NCBI RefSeq assembly: GCF_004000275.1
Contig: NZ_RCIP01000001.1
Span: 1,294,749-1,358,748, forward strand
Direction of reading: 5' to 3'
DNA: 64,000 nucleotides
Source: Saccharospirillum alexandrii
GTDB lineage: Bacteria; Pseudomonadota; Gammaproteobacteria; Pseudomonadales; Natronospirillaceae
Part shown: positions 1 to 7,348 of the stretch, piece after piece
How the letters are laid out: each line of letters starts with the position of its first letter
Position numbering within the stretch: the first letter of the stretch is position 1
Notes under the pieces: generated by a model
Databases searched by the model: none
Told to the model about the DNA's origin: nothing
Seen by the model: the letters and a program-made list of their open reading frames with translations, nothing else
Program-made: the position numbers and the translations under genes

Positions 1-2145
1 GGGCTAATGGCATTAGAAAACTGGTTAGTTGAATATGTCGATAATAGTGGAGAGGACAATGAAATAGAATGGATTTATGATTACTTGCTGAGAAAAAGCA
101 ACTCTGTAATGCCTACATCTGTTTTATCCTCTGTGGCTACAGGCTTCCCTGATAAAGTAGGGAAAGCAGCATTTCCTTTACTGAAAACTGCTGATTTATA
201 CCATTTAGATTTAATTCGAATGACACAAGAAATGGGCGGAAATGAAATGCACTTCTTCGGTCTTGATAGAGATGCATTATCGAAAATCTACATCGAAGAG
301 AGAAGAAAAGCAGCACTTAGACAATGGAGAAAAGAGTCATTAGAAACCTTATTAACAAGGCTTCAGTTCGTAAGTGAGTTCAGGGATGGCGCTTTGAAAA
401 TTGTTGATGAATTGATAAGTGAAGCGACTGCTCGTAATGAAAAAAAACTTCGGTATATGGTACACCGAGTTGATACGCGTACTTGGGAGGCCGTTGAAGA
501 TAAAGAAAATGATCGAATATTACTTCAAAGCTCTTCTGAACTTCCTGCAGATTTAAAACAAGATCAACAAGAGTTTAATGAAAAGCGTGCGGTTGATAAT
601 ATTGTAACTAGTTTGCATTTATGGGCAAGAAAATTATTAGAAGAAAAATTACTCGAAGAAAAATATTTTTCTTCATATCAAGACGCATTAATATCAGCAA
701 AAAAATTACTCATTTCCTTACAAAAAGGTGAAATTCACAACTTTTACGATATGGCAGTTGGTACAATTACAACTGTTGCTGCTGTTTGTGTTAGAGATGA
801 TCTTTTGAACTTAAGTAATGAGGATAAAGATTGGTGCCTAGGAGTTATCCTAGAGTCAATATTCATGCACGCAGATAATATGAATGGAACAACAGCCCAT
901 GATAAGACTGATTATTATGGCTCTGGAGCGTGTGCATTTGTTTTACCTAAATTATTTGATTTAGAGCTAGATTCAGAACAAGAAGAGCATTTGAAGTTTG
1001 CTTTGGCAACTGCACTAACACATGAGAACCTTAATGTTTGTGCTTGTGCTGCTAAGGGGGTAAGGGAGTTTCTTTGGTCAAGAGACGCTGAATTAGCATC
1101 CCGTTGTATAGGTGGGATAGTTGAGTATGCAAGATTCCGAAGAGAAGATAGTGTGGTACGTAGGTTCTATCATTTACAAGGTGATGAATTGCAAGCCGCT
1201 CTCGAAAAATGGAATGCTCTTATAACAACATTTCGCAATGAATTAGTTGACGGAAAGTTTAAGCTTTCGGTTGACGATATTTCTTTGGAAAGCCATTGTT
1301 CATGGTTTCTTCATTTACCAATGTTAATGGTTCCATATTGTACTACGGATGATGTTCAGATTCAGTTGGTTAACAAGTTAGTGAATTTTGTGTTTGATAC
1401 TGAATATCAACATCATCGTTCAAGTGGTGATGAAAAAATAAATCATGATATAAAAAAACAGATGCAAGATTGCCTTTCTGAGCATGTTATTTACTCAAGA
1501 AATAATAATTTCATGCCCTTTAAAGAGTTATTAGTCTTGGGGTGTTCAAAAGCACCCAGCTTTATTTATTCGTTAACACTTTCATATCATGTCGCTGTGG
1601 AAAAAGAAGGTGATTATGATGCTATATGGACACTATGGAGCTTGTTAGCGCCACAAGCGCATAAGATAGCTTTGAATGATATTAACGATCGTTATATAGG
1701 CTTGCAGAATGATTTAAATCAGCTATTACGTGGAATGATGTATGCTGATTGCCCTTGGCAAGGTAATGAGAGCGAAGAAAGTGATATGAAACGAGGGGCA
1801 AATTATTTATTAGAATTTGCAAATGAATCTGCAAACAATAGCCATGTATTCGAAGCATTAGCATCATTAATGTATCAATTTCATGAAGTCTTCTTCGATA
1901 AAGGCATCCACTTATTAGCTTCAAAATTTTCTGGTAATTCAGAGCTTATCGGTAAACAAGTCAATACCGCTTTCTACTTGGAAATGGCAATAGGGCGCTA
2001 TTTGCAGGTTGAGAATAGAGGAATATTAAACCGAAAAATGTATAACTCATGCCTTGAGTTACTTAATGGAATTGTAGAGACTGGTTCTGCTAGGGCTTAT
2101 TACCTTCGTGAGCATATGGTTAGATCACGAAAAATACATGTTTAA
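1..2145 (+). CDS. 3' part of a large helical-repeat protein, possibly a STAND-type defence ATPase
   Basis: The reading frame is open from the first base, so the true start is probably left of the window; the first in-frame ATG is at 7 and gives 712 residues. What is visible is almost entirely helical, with repeated leucine/alanine-rich pairs of helices suggesting HEAT- or TPR-like repeats. There is no Walker A motif, signal peptide or membrane segment in this part. The style of the sequence (a conserved start around WIYDYLLRKSNSVMPTSVL, then an ALTHENLNVCACAAKGVREF segment) reminds me of the C-terminal sensor half of very large STAND/NACHT-type proteins in phage-defence islands, but I cannot name the family. 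The gene is markedly AT-rich compared with the 10-59 kb part of the window, which suggests horizontal acquisition. It is followed at once by dispersed repeats and transposase debris. The function is a guess. Confidence 0.7.
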   Translation, partial: GLMALENWLVEYVDNSGEDNEIEWIYDYLLRKSNSVMPTSVLSSVATGFPDKVGKAAFPLLKTADLYHLDLIRMTQEMGGNEMHFFGLDRDALSKIYIEERRKAALRQWRKESLETLLTRLQFVSEFRDGALKIVDELISEATARNEKKLRYMVHRVDTRTWEAVEDKENDRILLQSSSELPADLKQDQQEFNEKRAVDNIVTSLHLWARKLLEEKLLEEKYFSSYQDALISAKKLLISLQKGEIHNFYDMAVGTITTVAAVCVRDDLLNLSNEDKDWCLGVILESIFMHADNMNGTTAHDKTDYYGSGACAFVLPKLFDLELDSEQEEHLKFALATALTHENLNVCACAAKGVREFLWSRDAELASRCIGGIVEYARFRREDSVVRRFYHLQGDELQAALEKWNALITTFRNELVDGKFKLSVDDISLESHCSWFLHLPMLMVPYCTTDDVQIQLVNKLVNFVFDTEYQHHRSSGDEKINHDIKKQMQDCLSEHVIYSRNNNFMPFKELLVLGCSKAPSFIYSLTLSYHVAVEKEGDYDAIWTLWSLLAPQAHKIALNDINDRYIGLQNDLNQLLRGMMYADCPWQGNESEESDMKRGANYLLEFANESANNSHVFEALASLMYQFHEVFFDKGIHLLASKFSGNSELIGKQVNTAFYLEMAIGRYLQVENRGILNRKMYNSCLELLNGIVETGSARAYYLREHMVRSRKIHV

Positions 2146-2170
2146 AGTTCGTTCTTGCAAACTAAACAGA

Positions 2171-2265
2171 CTAGCTGGACATATATGGACGCCCGACACC
2201 TGTCAAGTCGCAGTAGTCTGTTAAGCCAGATTTTCATCTGGCTCGATGCCTCTCTATTGTTACTG
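2171..2265 (+). repeat. Dispersed 94-bp repeat, copy A
   Basis: About 26 bases after the stop of the first gene. It matches positions 6458-6552 over its whole length, with most bases identical. It starts CTAGCTGGACATATATGG and contains a perfect 8-bp stem, AGCCAGAT with ATCTGGCT around a 4-base loop at about 2224-2243. In the other copy the stem is kept, with the eighth pair changed to a T-G wobble. Function unknown. Confidence 0.75.
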
Positions 2266-2504
2266 CCATAACCACGCGCTATTCAATGATAGAGCAGTCG
2301 TGCTGACATATATCCGGCCTACTGGTTGGGAGCTTTTTAAGTTCACTCCCGGGCCCTGATGAAGGTCCGCACTTGGCTGTCTAAAACACCCACTCGGTTT
2401 ACTGGAACCATGTCCAAATCAGACTGATGCCAAGGCGGATTAACCGCTAATTCATCATCGATTCAACGGACTTTGGAAGGGTTACTCTTGATTAAGCCAT
2501 GCCA
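2266..2504. other. Intergenic stretch with no recognised gene
   Basis: No credible ORF on either strand. Continuing upstream from the IS110-like remnant at 2505-2584, the minus strand gives only broken frames, so this could be further decayed transposon DNA. Confidence 0.4.
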
Positions 2505-2584
2505 TCAAGCCGGTCGGTAGATCTCCTGCTTTTGAATAAGCGTCCAGGCTAACCAGGCCATCCGACTGGCCAATGCAATGATTG
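2505..2584 (-). pseudogene. Short remnant of an IS110-type transposase C-terminus
   Basis: Read on the minus strand, this stretch encodes about 25 residues (IALASRMAWLAWTLIQKQEI and then YRPA and a stop). It resembles the extreme C-terminal helix of IS110-family transposases, where an 'ALANKxARxxWAxL' pattern precedes the end. No longer frame survives upstream, so at most a fossil of an insertion sequence is present. The match is by memory of the family pattern and is short, so confidence is low to moderate. Confidence 0.35.
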
Positions 2585-2594
2585 CTTAATGCTT

Positions 2595-2622
2595 GAATCA
2601 ATGGGGTCAGAGTCATTGATTC
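2595..2622 (+). repeat. REP-like palindrome, copy 1
   Basis: Arms GAATCAATG and CATTGATTC are exact reverse complements around a GGGTCAGAGT centre. The GGTCAGAGT core is typical of REP elements associated with REP-associated tyrosine transposases (RAYT). RAYT fragments occur at 4499-4716 and 6759-7110. A second copy lies at 2754-2779. Confidence 0.7.
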
Positions 2623-2726
2623 AAGGTGCCCTACTCATTCCTATGGCTCAAATTGGCTGTACTGGGCCTCACAGTACGACCAAGCAAAACATTGCAATTA
2701 TTGAAAGGAAAAACAAGAGTATTTTG

Positions 2727-2762
2727 ATGGAAATAGTAAGAACTGTATGGGCCAATCAATGA
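2727..2762 (+). pseudogene. Decayed duplicate of the 5' end of the NERD gene
   Basis: This stretch begins with an ATG and reads MEIVRTVWANQ then a stop. The intact gene at 2901 begins MEIVSTVWASI. About 130 bases upstream of each start also align, including the REP-like palindromes. The region 2595-2762 is therefore an imperfect tandem duplication of the leader and first codons of the downstream gene, cut off when the second unit begins. It has no separate function that I can see. Confidence 0.7.
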
Positions 2763-2779
2763 GGTCAGAGTCATTGATT
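2754..2779 (+). repeat. REP-like palindrome, copy 2
   Basis: AATCAATG and CATTGATT arms flank AGGTCAGAGT. It is almost identical to copy 1 at 2595-2622. It marks the start of the second unit of the leader duplication and overlaps the stop codon of the decayed copy. Confidence 0.7.
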
Positions 2780-2859
2780 CTAGGTACCCTAAACATTCCA
2801 AAGGCTCGAATGGGCCATACTGAGACTGACAGGGTGACCAAGCACTGCAAGTGCAAAAA

Positions 2860-2899
2860 GGAGCAAACAGGAGCAAACAGGAGCAAACAGGAGCATTTA
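2860..2899 (+). promoter_or_regulatory. Tandem ribosome-binding-site repeat before the NERD gene
   Basis: Four head-to-tail 10-base units: three exact GGAGCAAACA and a last GGAGCATTTA that serves the ATG at 2901. Each unit carries an AGGAG Shine-Dalgarno core. The decayed upstream copy of this leader lacks the array, so the repeats expanded in only one copy. Slippage here would not change the reading frame but could change initiation. Confidence 0.75.
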
Positions 2900-2900
2900 G

Positions 2901-3701
2901 ATGGAAATAGTCAGTACAGTATGGGCCAGCATCGTAGAGACCGGTTACCTCATCCCGGGCTTTCTTGCATTCATATTCCTAGTCACATTTTTCCAGAGCA
3001 GTTGGTTTAAAGGTAAAGCTGGCGAAGGTGCCGTCGCGTACTTATTATCGCGATTGCCCAAAGGCGATTATGTCACGCTCAATGACGTCACGATCCCTAC
3101 TCAAGACGGAACTACCCAGATAGACCATATTGTGGTGTCTATATATGGCGTGTTCGTCGTAGAGACCAAGAACATGAAAGGCTGGATCTTTGGGTCAGTG
3201 AATCAGCGCCAGTGGACTCAAAAGATATATCGCCACAGCTCGAAGTTTCAGAACCCACTCCATCAAAACTACAAGCACATTAAAGTCCTTGAGTCATCTT
3301 TGGGGTTACCTCCTGAGATCGTACATTCACTGGTCCTTTTTGTTGGCGATAGTACGTTCAAAACGCAAATGCCTTCGAACGTAACTACCGCCAGAGCGGG
3401 AGTCAGATTCATCCGAAGCTTCGAGACCAAAGTGCTTGATCATGACCAGGTTACCGATTTGGTGACCAAAATAAGTAACTTGAGGTTGCAGAGGAGCCGG
3501 GCAACCAATAAGGCACACATCCGCCATATAGAGTCCATCATTGAAGAGAAGACTTATGGCAAAAAATGCCCCAATTGCGGGGCTGATATGGTGTTGAGAG
3601 AGTCAAAGAAAGGCCACAATGCAGGAGATGCCTTCTGGGGTTGCTCCCGCTACCCTAAGTGCCGTGGAACCAGAGGTGCATCTGCGTTGAACCTCCAATG
3701 A
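2901..3701 (+). CDS. NERD-domain nuclease-related protein with topoisomerase-type zinc finger
   Basis: 266 residues. A single N-terminal membrane segment at about residues 15-32 is followed by a NERD domain at about 35-150. The NERD core looks intact: an acidic residue in TQIDHIVVS and the ETKN motif in VFVVETKNMKGWI, consistent with a PD-(D/E)xK-like site. The C-terminus has a four-cysteine ribbon, CPNCGADM then GCSRYPKCRG, of the type found at the ends of DNA topoisomerase I. Known NERD proteins are DNA-linked and often sit in plasmids or defence islands; the combination suggests a membrane-anchored DNA-processing enzyme, but the substrate is unknown. The start at 2901 has AGGAG 7-8 bases upstream. 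An upstream copy of the first 11 codons is broken. Confidence 0.85.
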   Translation: MEIVSTVWASIVETGYLIPGFLAFIFLVTFFQSSWFKGKAGEGAVAYLLSRLPKGDYVTLNDVTIPTQDGTTQIDHIVVSIYGVFVVETKNMKGWIFGSVNQRQWTQKIYRHSSKFQNPLHQNYKHIKVLESSLGLPPEIVHSLVLFVGDSTFKTQMPSNVTTARAGVRFIRSFETKVLDHDQVTDLVTKISNLRLQRSRATNKAHIRHIESIIEEKTYGKKCPNCGADMVLRESKKGHNAGDAFWGCSRYPKCRGTRGASALNLQ

Positions 3702-3874
3702 TTCGCCAAATGTAACGAACACCGATATGACTCGCACCCAAGTCGGCTGTGGTTTAACCATCTTTAAGCTCTCATCCTAGCCTTACAGGTGCCTGCCTGC
3801 GCAGGCCAACAGCGCCTCGCTGCCAATTACCTATCGGCCTCAAGGCGGAAAAGGACTAACCTGACACCCATTGA
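3702..3874. other. Intergenic stretch with a palindrome
   Basis: No gene. It contains the perfect 12-base palindrome GCCTGCGCAGGC at 3795-3806, which could act as a terminator stem but lacks a T tract. Confidence 0.4.
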
Positions 3875-3961
3875 CTAGCTGGACATCCACATTAGGCGAC
3901 TATTAAAACATTGCTAGTGATAGCTTTAGTAAATTACGGGTTCTCTGGACACCTACCACAG
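3875..3961 (+). repeat. Modular palindromic repeat, copy C
   Basis: Starts CTAGCTGGACATCCACATTA, continues through a CTATTAAAACATTG...GTGATAG stem-loop and ends CTCTGGACACCTACCACAG. The left part aligns with the copy at 4411. The last 19 bases recur with two changes at 10792-10810. It lies 64 bases before the next gene. Confidence 0.6.
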
Positions 3962-4024
3962 TGGGCTATAGCGAAATAGCCGCACACGGGTAAACAAGAC
4001 AACCACACCAAGCAGGACATCATA

Positions 4025-4414
4025 GTGATAGGTAACCGAAACTATTCGATCATTACCAAGAGAAACTTGATTATTGTATTCTTGGTATGGCCTCCTCTTT
4101 TAAGAGTCTTTATGCTCTGGCGCCTTATAGAGGCAGGTTTTAATCCAGATATCACTATCTACGATAAGCTGATTCCTCTACTTTTCACTTTCGGTTCAAT
4201 ACTGTTAGTTAATGAAGCCGAGGTAAACTGGGTTAATAGCCTTCTATTCAAAGTGGTAGTCACATTTATGTCGATAGCACTTTACGCTGGCATACTTCTC
4301 GGGCTTACAAATTCTTCAGATCTGCTCAATAGCCTGGTGATTCATAATTACTATTTAGCACTAGGGTTCTTATTCGCAATCGCATTACAAATTTTTCCGA
4401 AACGGAAATACTAG
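4025..4414 (+). CDS. Small integral membrane protein of unknown function
   Basis: 129 residues starting at a GTG, with an AGGA element about 10 bases upstream. Four hydrophobic stretches (about residues 14-32, 49-62, 73-92 and 106-123) suggest a four-helix membrane protein with a basic C-terminus ending KRKY. I recognise no family. Its stop codon lies inside the left arm of the palindromic repeat at 4411-4498, and copy C of the same repeat family ends 63 bases upstream. The gene is thus bracketed by related repeats like a cassette. It is AT-richer than the 10-59 kb part of the window. Confidence 0.7.
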   Translation: MIGNRNYSIITKRNLIIVFLVWPPLLRVFMLWRLIEAGFNPDITIYDKLIPLLFTFGSILLVNEAEVNWVNSLLFKVVVTFMSIALYAGILLGLTNSSDLLNSLVIHNYYLALGFLFAIALQIFPKRKY

Positions 4415-4498
4415 CCCGGACACCCACACTAGAAAGCTATCAAAAAATTGCTTTCGATAGTCTGGATATATTGAAATAGAGCTGGGTGTCCGGACTAG
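4411..4498 (+). repeat. Modular palindromic repeat, copy D (most complete)
   Basis: The left arm CTAGCCCGGACACCCA (4411-4426) and right arm TGGGTGTCCGGACTAG (4483-4498) are reverse complements at 15 of 16 positions. Inside is a smaller CTATC...GATAG stem-loop. The left arm contains the stop codon of the preceding gene, and the right arm ends exactly where a truncated RAYT transposase begins. It is attC-like in size and fold but lacks the GTTRRRY/RYYYAAC core sites of integron attC. Confidence 0.75.
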
Positions 4499-4716
4499 CA
4501 TGGTGGTTAGACATGACGGCATAAGCGCAGATATCGAGTGTGTATACCTCTGCCAAAAACCAGCATGCGCTGCTCTATCCAGCTACGACGGTGCCCATAG
4601 TCTTTACCTGAATGTTCATCTCGCCCGCACAGAAACGCGGGGCGCGCACACCGAGAGGTGCAGTGATAGTAAGGTGTCGCCTCCAGGGCGATCTGGCTTT
4701 TCCTTGAACGTGGCAT
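4499..4716 (-). pseudogene. N-terminal fragment of a REP-associated tyrosine transposase (RAYT)
   Basis: From the ATG at 4716 (minus strand) it reads MPRSRKSQIALEATPYYHCT and continues SRCARPAFLCG, the typical opening of Y1_Tnp/IS200-like RAYT proteins. After about 52 codons the frame shifts. The neighbouring frame then continues the family sequence as IDICAYAVMSNHH, the beginning of the catalytic HUH region. The gene ends there, abutting the right arm of repeat D at 4498. The catalytic tyrosine and everything after it are missing, so it is a frameshifted and truncated wreck. The C-terminal half of a similar gene lies at 6759-7110. Confidence 0.75.
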
Positions 4717-5112
4717 TGTGTCTTACTCTGACGGCCCGTTATCGCAATACTGTATATAGCGCTGTACAAACTCTAGGAAGTCAGTTTTCCAGTGAACTTC
4801 CCGGCATGCCCATATTCGATTATAAAAAACAGTTCCTGATAGATTATATTAATGTTCGTCAGACAGGTGTCTTATGAATACCACCTTGACCAGGTCATTC
4901 ACCCTCCACATACCTGTATATTGTGTAGAGAAAGCTATCGACTGACAGCAAAAGGTTACAATCTAGAATATTAAGTGTGAGTCCATGTTATTGGCCAACA
5001 GTAGGTCACAAGAAATAGTCATTGACATCGGTCAATAAATTTTAATATGGTCTATCTGAACGATGTGTAAATTGCTCAAGCATTTTTATCAAACAGCATA
5101 GAAAGGACTCTC
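4717..5112. other. Intergenic region upstream of the LRR lipoprotein
   Basis: 396 bases, AT-rich towards the right. No gene and no clear promoter; it presumably carries the promoter for the gene at 5113. Confidence 0.4.
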
Positions 5113-6384
5113 ATGCGACTTCAATCCGCTCTACGGCCCATTTCCTTAGCGTTACTTACCTTATTCTTAACTGCCTGTACTGGAGGCGACGGTACCGGAA
5201 ATGATGGATCAGACACAACCCCTGGAAACAACAGTGGAGATCCAGATTTAGTCGGGGGGAATGTTTGTACCGGCGACTTCTTTATCGATTTTGCGGTAAG
5301 AGAAGTAACGGATTTCGTAAGTGGCGATACTGTGATCAGTAGTGTCAACCTGGCCCAGTGTGACAGAATTGCGGGTTCTGTGCGAATAGGCTATGACGGA
5401 GGCCAACCCAGTGATCTTACCCTGCTAAGCAATGTTACCAGCATTTCGGGCCGGCTTCGGATTGATGGTAACCCTGCCATCACATCGATGGCGGGGTTAG
5501 AAAAATTGGAGGTTATTGGCGGCAGTTTGGTTATTGAAAATGCAGACGGCTTGGTTGACTTAAGTGGGTTAGAAAAACTAGAAAGCGTAGGGTCAGATTT
5601 TGTTCTGCGCTCGAATAATTCTCTGGTTTCAATGAGGGGGCTTGAAAGTCTCACTGAAGTTGGCGAATTTACGATCTCGGCCAACCCTGTTCTCGACAAT
5701 CTCGATGACCTAGCGAGCTTGTCCCTCATTGCAGGAAACCTAGACCTAAGTGGCAATGATGCGCTTCAGTCCATCGCGGGTTTATCTGGCTTAACATCTG
5801 TTGGTACTTTTTTGAACGATGACGTTCAAATTACAGGCAATCCGAAATTGTCCTCTCTATCGGGTTTGGATAATCTCGATGATATATCAGGGGATTTGCG
5901 CATCGATGGCAATGACGTACTGACCGATATTGAACCGTTGGGAAAACTGACGAACGTTGGTAATAAGCTTACACTTAATGGACCTATTCGTTCACTGCTA
6001 CCATTGCAGAACTTAAGCTCTGTAAGGCACCTAGAAATTCAAAATACAGATCTAACAGATTTACAAGGACTGGAAGGCCTTACTAGTTTGCCCTTCAAGC
6101 TAAGCATTGGTAGAAACTCCGAACTATCTTCTCTCATTGGCCTGGAAAACCTGACAAGTGTTGGCCATGTTGAGATCGAACGGAATGAGTCCCTAACGAA
6201 TTTAACTGGGCTGGGTGGTTTGGATAGCGTCGCGGGTGACTTAACAATCCGGTTAAACAGTCTAAGCTCCATCAGTGTGCTATCTAACAACTTGCAGACT
6301 GTCGCAGGGAGTATTGAAATCGAAGAAGATGGCATTTCTGATCTTGAAATAACAGCGTTTCTAGTCGGTCTGGGTTTAGAGTGA
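5113..6384 (+). CDS. Leucine-rich-repeat lipoprotein
   Basis: 423 residues. The N-terminus is a lipoprotein signal ending in the lipobox FLTAC (Cys22) followed by Thr, which suggests sorting to the outer membrane. A Gly/Asp/Ser-rich linker (about 23-50) leads to a solenoid of about twelve repeats built on the pattern 'LxSVGGxLxIxxNxxLxxLxGLxxL', from about residue 90 to the end. This resembles bacterial receptor-L-domain or LRR surface proteins, which usually bind proteins or glycans. The start is supported by AGAAAGGA 6 bases upstream. The gene stands alone in an accessory stretch between RAYT fragments and is followed by repeat copies E and B. The ligand is unknown. Confidence 0.8.
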   Translation: MRLQSALRPISLALLTLFLTACTGGDGTGNDGSDTTPGNNSGDPDLVGGNVCTGDFFIDFAVREVTDFVSGDTVISSVNLAQCDRIAGSVRIGYDGGQPSDLTLLSNVTSISGRLRIDGNPAITSMAGLEKLEVIGGSLVIENADGLVDLSGLEKLESVGSDFVLRSNNSLVSMRGLESLTEVGEFTISANPVLDNLDDLASLSLIAGNLDLSGNDALQSIAGLSGLTSVGTFLNDDVQITGNPKLSSLSGLDNLDDISGDLRIDGNDVLTDIEPLGKLTNVGNKLTLNGPIRSLLPLQNLSSVRHLEIQNTDLTDLQGLEGLTSLPFKLSIGRNSELSSLIGLENLTSVGHVEIERNESLTNLTGLGGLDSVAGDLTIRLNSLSSISVLSNNLQTVAGSIEIEEDGISDLEITAFLVGLGLE

Positions 6385-6420
6385 AGCGGTTAAAACCGAA
6401 GTAGCTAGGCCAGCTGAAGA

Positions 6421-6455
6421 CTAGCCGGTCACTCACACTAGACAGCTATCAAAAT
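6421..6455 (+). repeat. Modular palindromic repeat, left-half copy E
   Basis: CTAGCCGGTCACTCACACTA followed by GACAGCTATCAAAAT. It aligns almost base for base with the left half of copy D (4411-4445). The right half is absent; instead copy B begins three bases later. It lies 36 bases after the LRR gene. Confidence 0.65.
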
Positions 6456-6457
6456 AA

Positions 6458-6552
6458 CTAGCTGGACATATATGGGCACCCGACACCTGTAATGCCCAAG
6501 TAGTCCATTAAGCCAGATATTGGTCTGGCTCTAAGCGGCTTCTATTGCACTA
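6458..6552 (+). repeat. Dispersed 94-bp repeat, copy B
   Basis: Matches copy A at 2171-2265 along its length, including the AGCCAGAT/GTCTGGCT stem. It is fused to half-repeat E. Further short CTGGACACTC-like pieces follow up to about 6600. Confidence 0.75.
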
Positions 6553-6758
6553 GCTGATTGCTGGACACTCACCGCGACTAGTGGACACTCTCTACAGTGA
6601 ACACTATCGAGAATTTGGCCGAACGATTATAAAGTCTCGCAATAGAGCTTTAAAAATGGGTAGTAGCAGGTGACATTGTAGAAAAGCGTAGAAATCTCAG
6701 ATTTCAGGCACAACAAAGCTGCAGGCTGCCCATGACGAGTGTTTTAATTGGTGATCAT
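6553..6758. other. Intergenic stretch without a gene
   Basis: Contains degenerate GGACACTC pieces of the repeat family at about 6560-6600 and nothing else that I recognise. Confidence 0.4.
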
Positions 6759-7110
6759 CTAAGTCAGCAGTTCAGCTAACCCAAGCCCAGAGGTTCGCTG
6801 ATAACCAAATTGTTGAAATTTAGCCTTGATTGATATTGCGGTACCCACCAGCCCTTTGAACTGGCTCTCAAAGTGCTATGTATTGTAGGACCCAGTGTTC
6901 TACATCGATGTTTAAGCGTTCGAAAGTAACCGGATTGCTGTTGTTTATACTCCCGCGCTTGTCATCCCGGATTTGGCGCCCGGCCCAGTCGATCAGCTCC
7001 AGGTAGTCTTGCAGTCGAAACGGAAGGCCTGCGGGCAGATCCTGGCGCGGGTAACCCACAAACGAGAACAATGGTCTTGGCTGACGTGGCTCAGGTGATT
7101 CCGGGGCTTT
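6759..7110 (-). pseudogene. C-terminal fragment of a REP-associated tyrosine transposase (RAYT)
   Basis: On the minus strand the open segment gives LFSFVGYPRQDLPAGLPFRL and then QDYLELIDWAGRQIRDDKRG, the conserved C-terminal region of RAYT proteins. A stop then interrupts the frame. Another frame continues the family pattern as HFESQFKGLVGTAISIKAKF and on to a natural-looking stop at 6759-6761. There is no N-terminal HUH region and no start codon upstream, where a stop lies at 7111-7113. This is a frameshifted remnant. Because the N-terminal fragment lies at lower coordinates on the same strand, the two pieces are not a simple split gene. Confidence 0.7.
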
Positions 7111-7348
7111 CTACGCGGTAGCTATCCGCTCTTTAGCTGAAGTGAACTCGGATGATTCCAGCGTCTCTGCCATCAGGCTCGTATGAGGTAGCAGTGACCT
7201 TCGTCACAAATACGGAATTGATAGCAACTGATCACGTTCAGCAGGCTGGAAACATAAAAAACATCTCTATAGAGTGCCTGCTGCCGCCACAGGCTCGGTC
7301 TGGGTAGCTAAACCAAGGGAAACCCACCTCATAGATAAGGAGATCTCC
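7111..7348. other. Intergenic stretch upstream of a membrane-protein pair
   Basis: No gene seen. An in-frame upstream extension of the next ORF (from 7274) is possible but lacks a ribosome-binding site, whereas AAGGAG precedes 7349. Confidence 0.4.

Noticed and set aside
2860-2899. CRISPR-like tandem repeats
   Set aside because: Units are 10 bases with no spacers and end at a start codon.
4411-4498. Integron attC site
   Set aside because: Size and hairpin shape fit, but no GTTRRRY / RYYYAAC core sites are present and no integrase is in the window.
4500-4877. 125-residue plus-strand ORF
   Set aside because: It is antisense to the RAYT remnant, lacks a ribosome-binding site and reads as low-quality sequence without any family pattern.
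6868-7071. Independent small minus-strand gene
   Set aside because: Its sequence matches the C-terminal RAYT pattern and continues in another frame after a stop, so it is part of a pseudogene.
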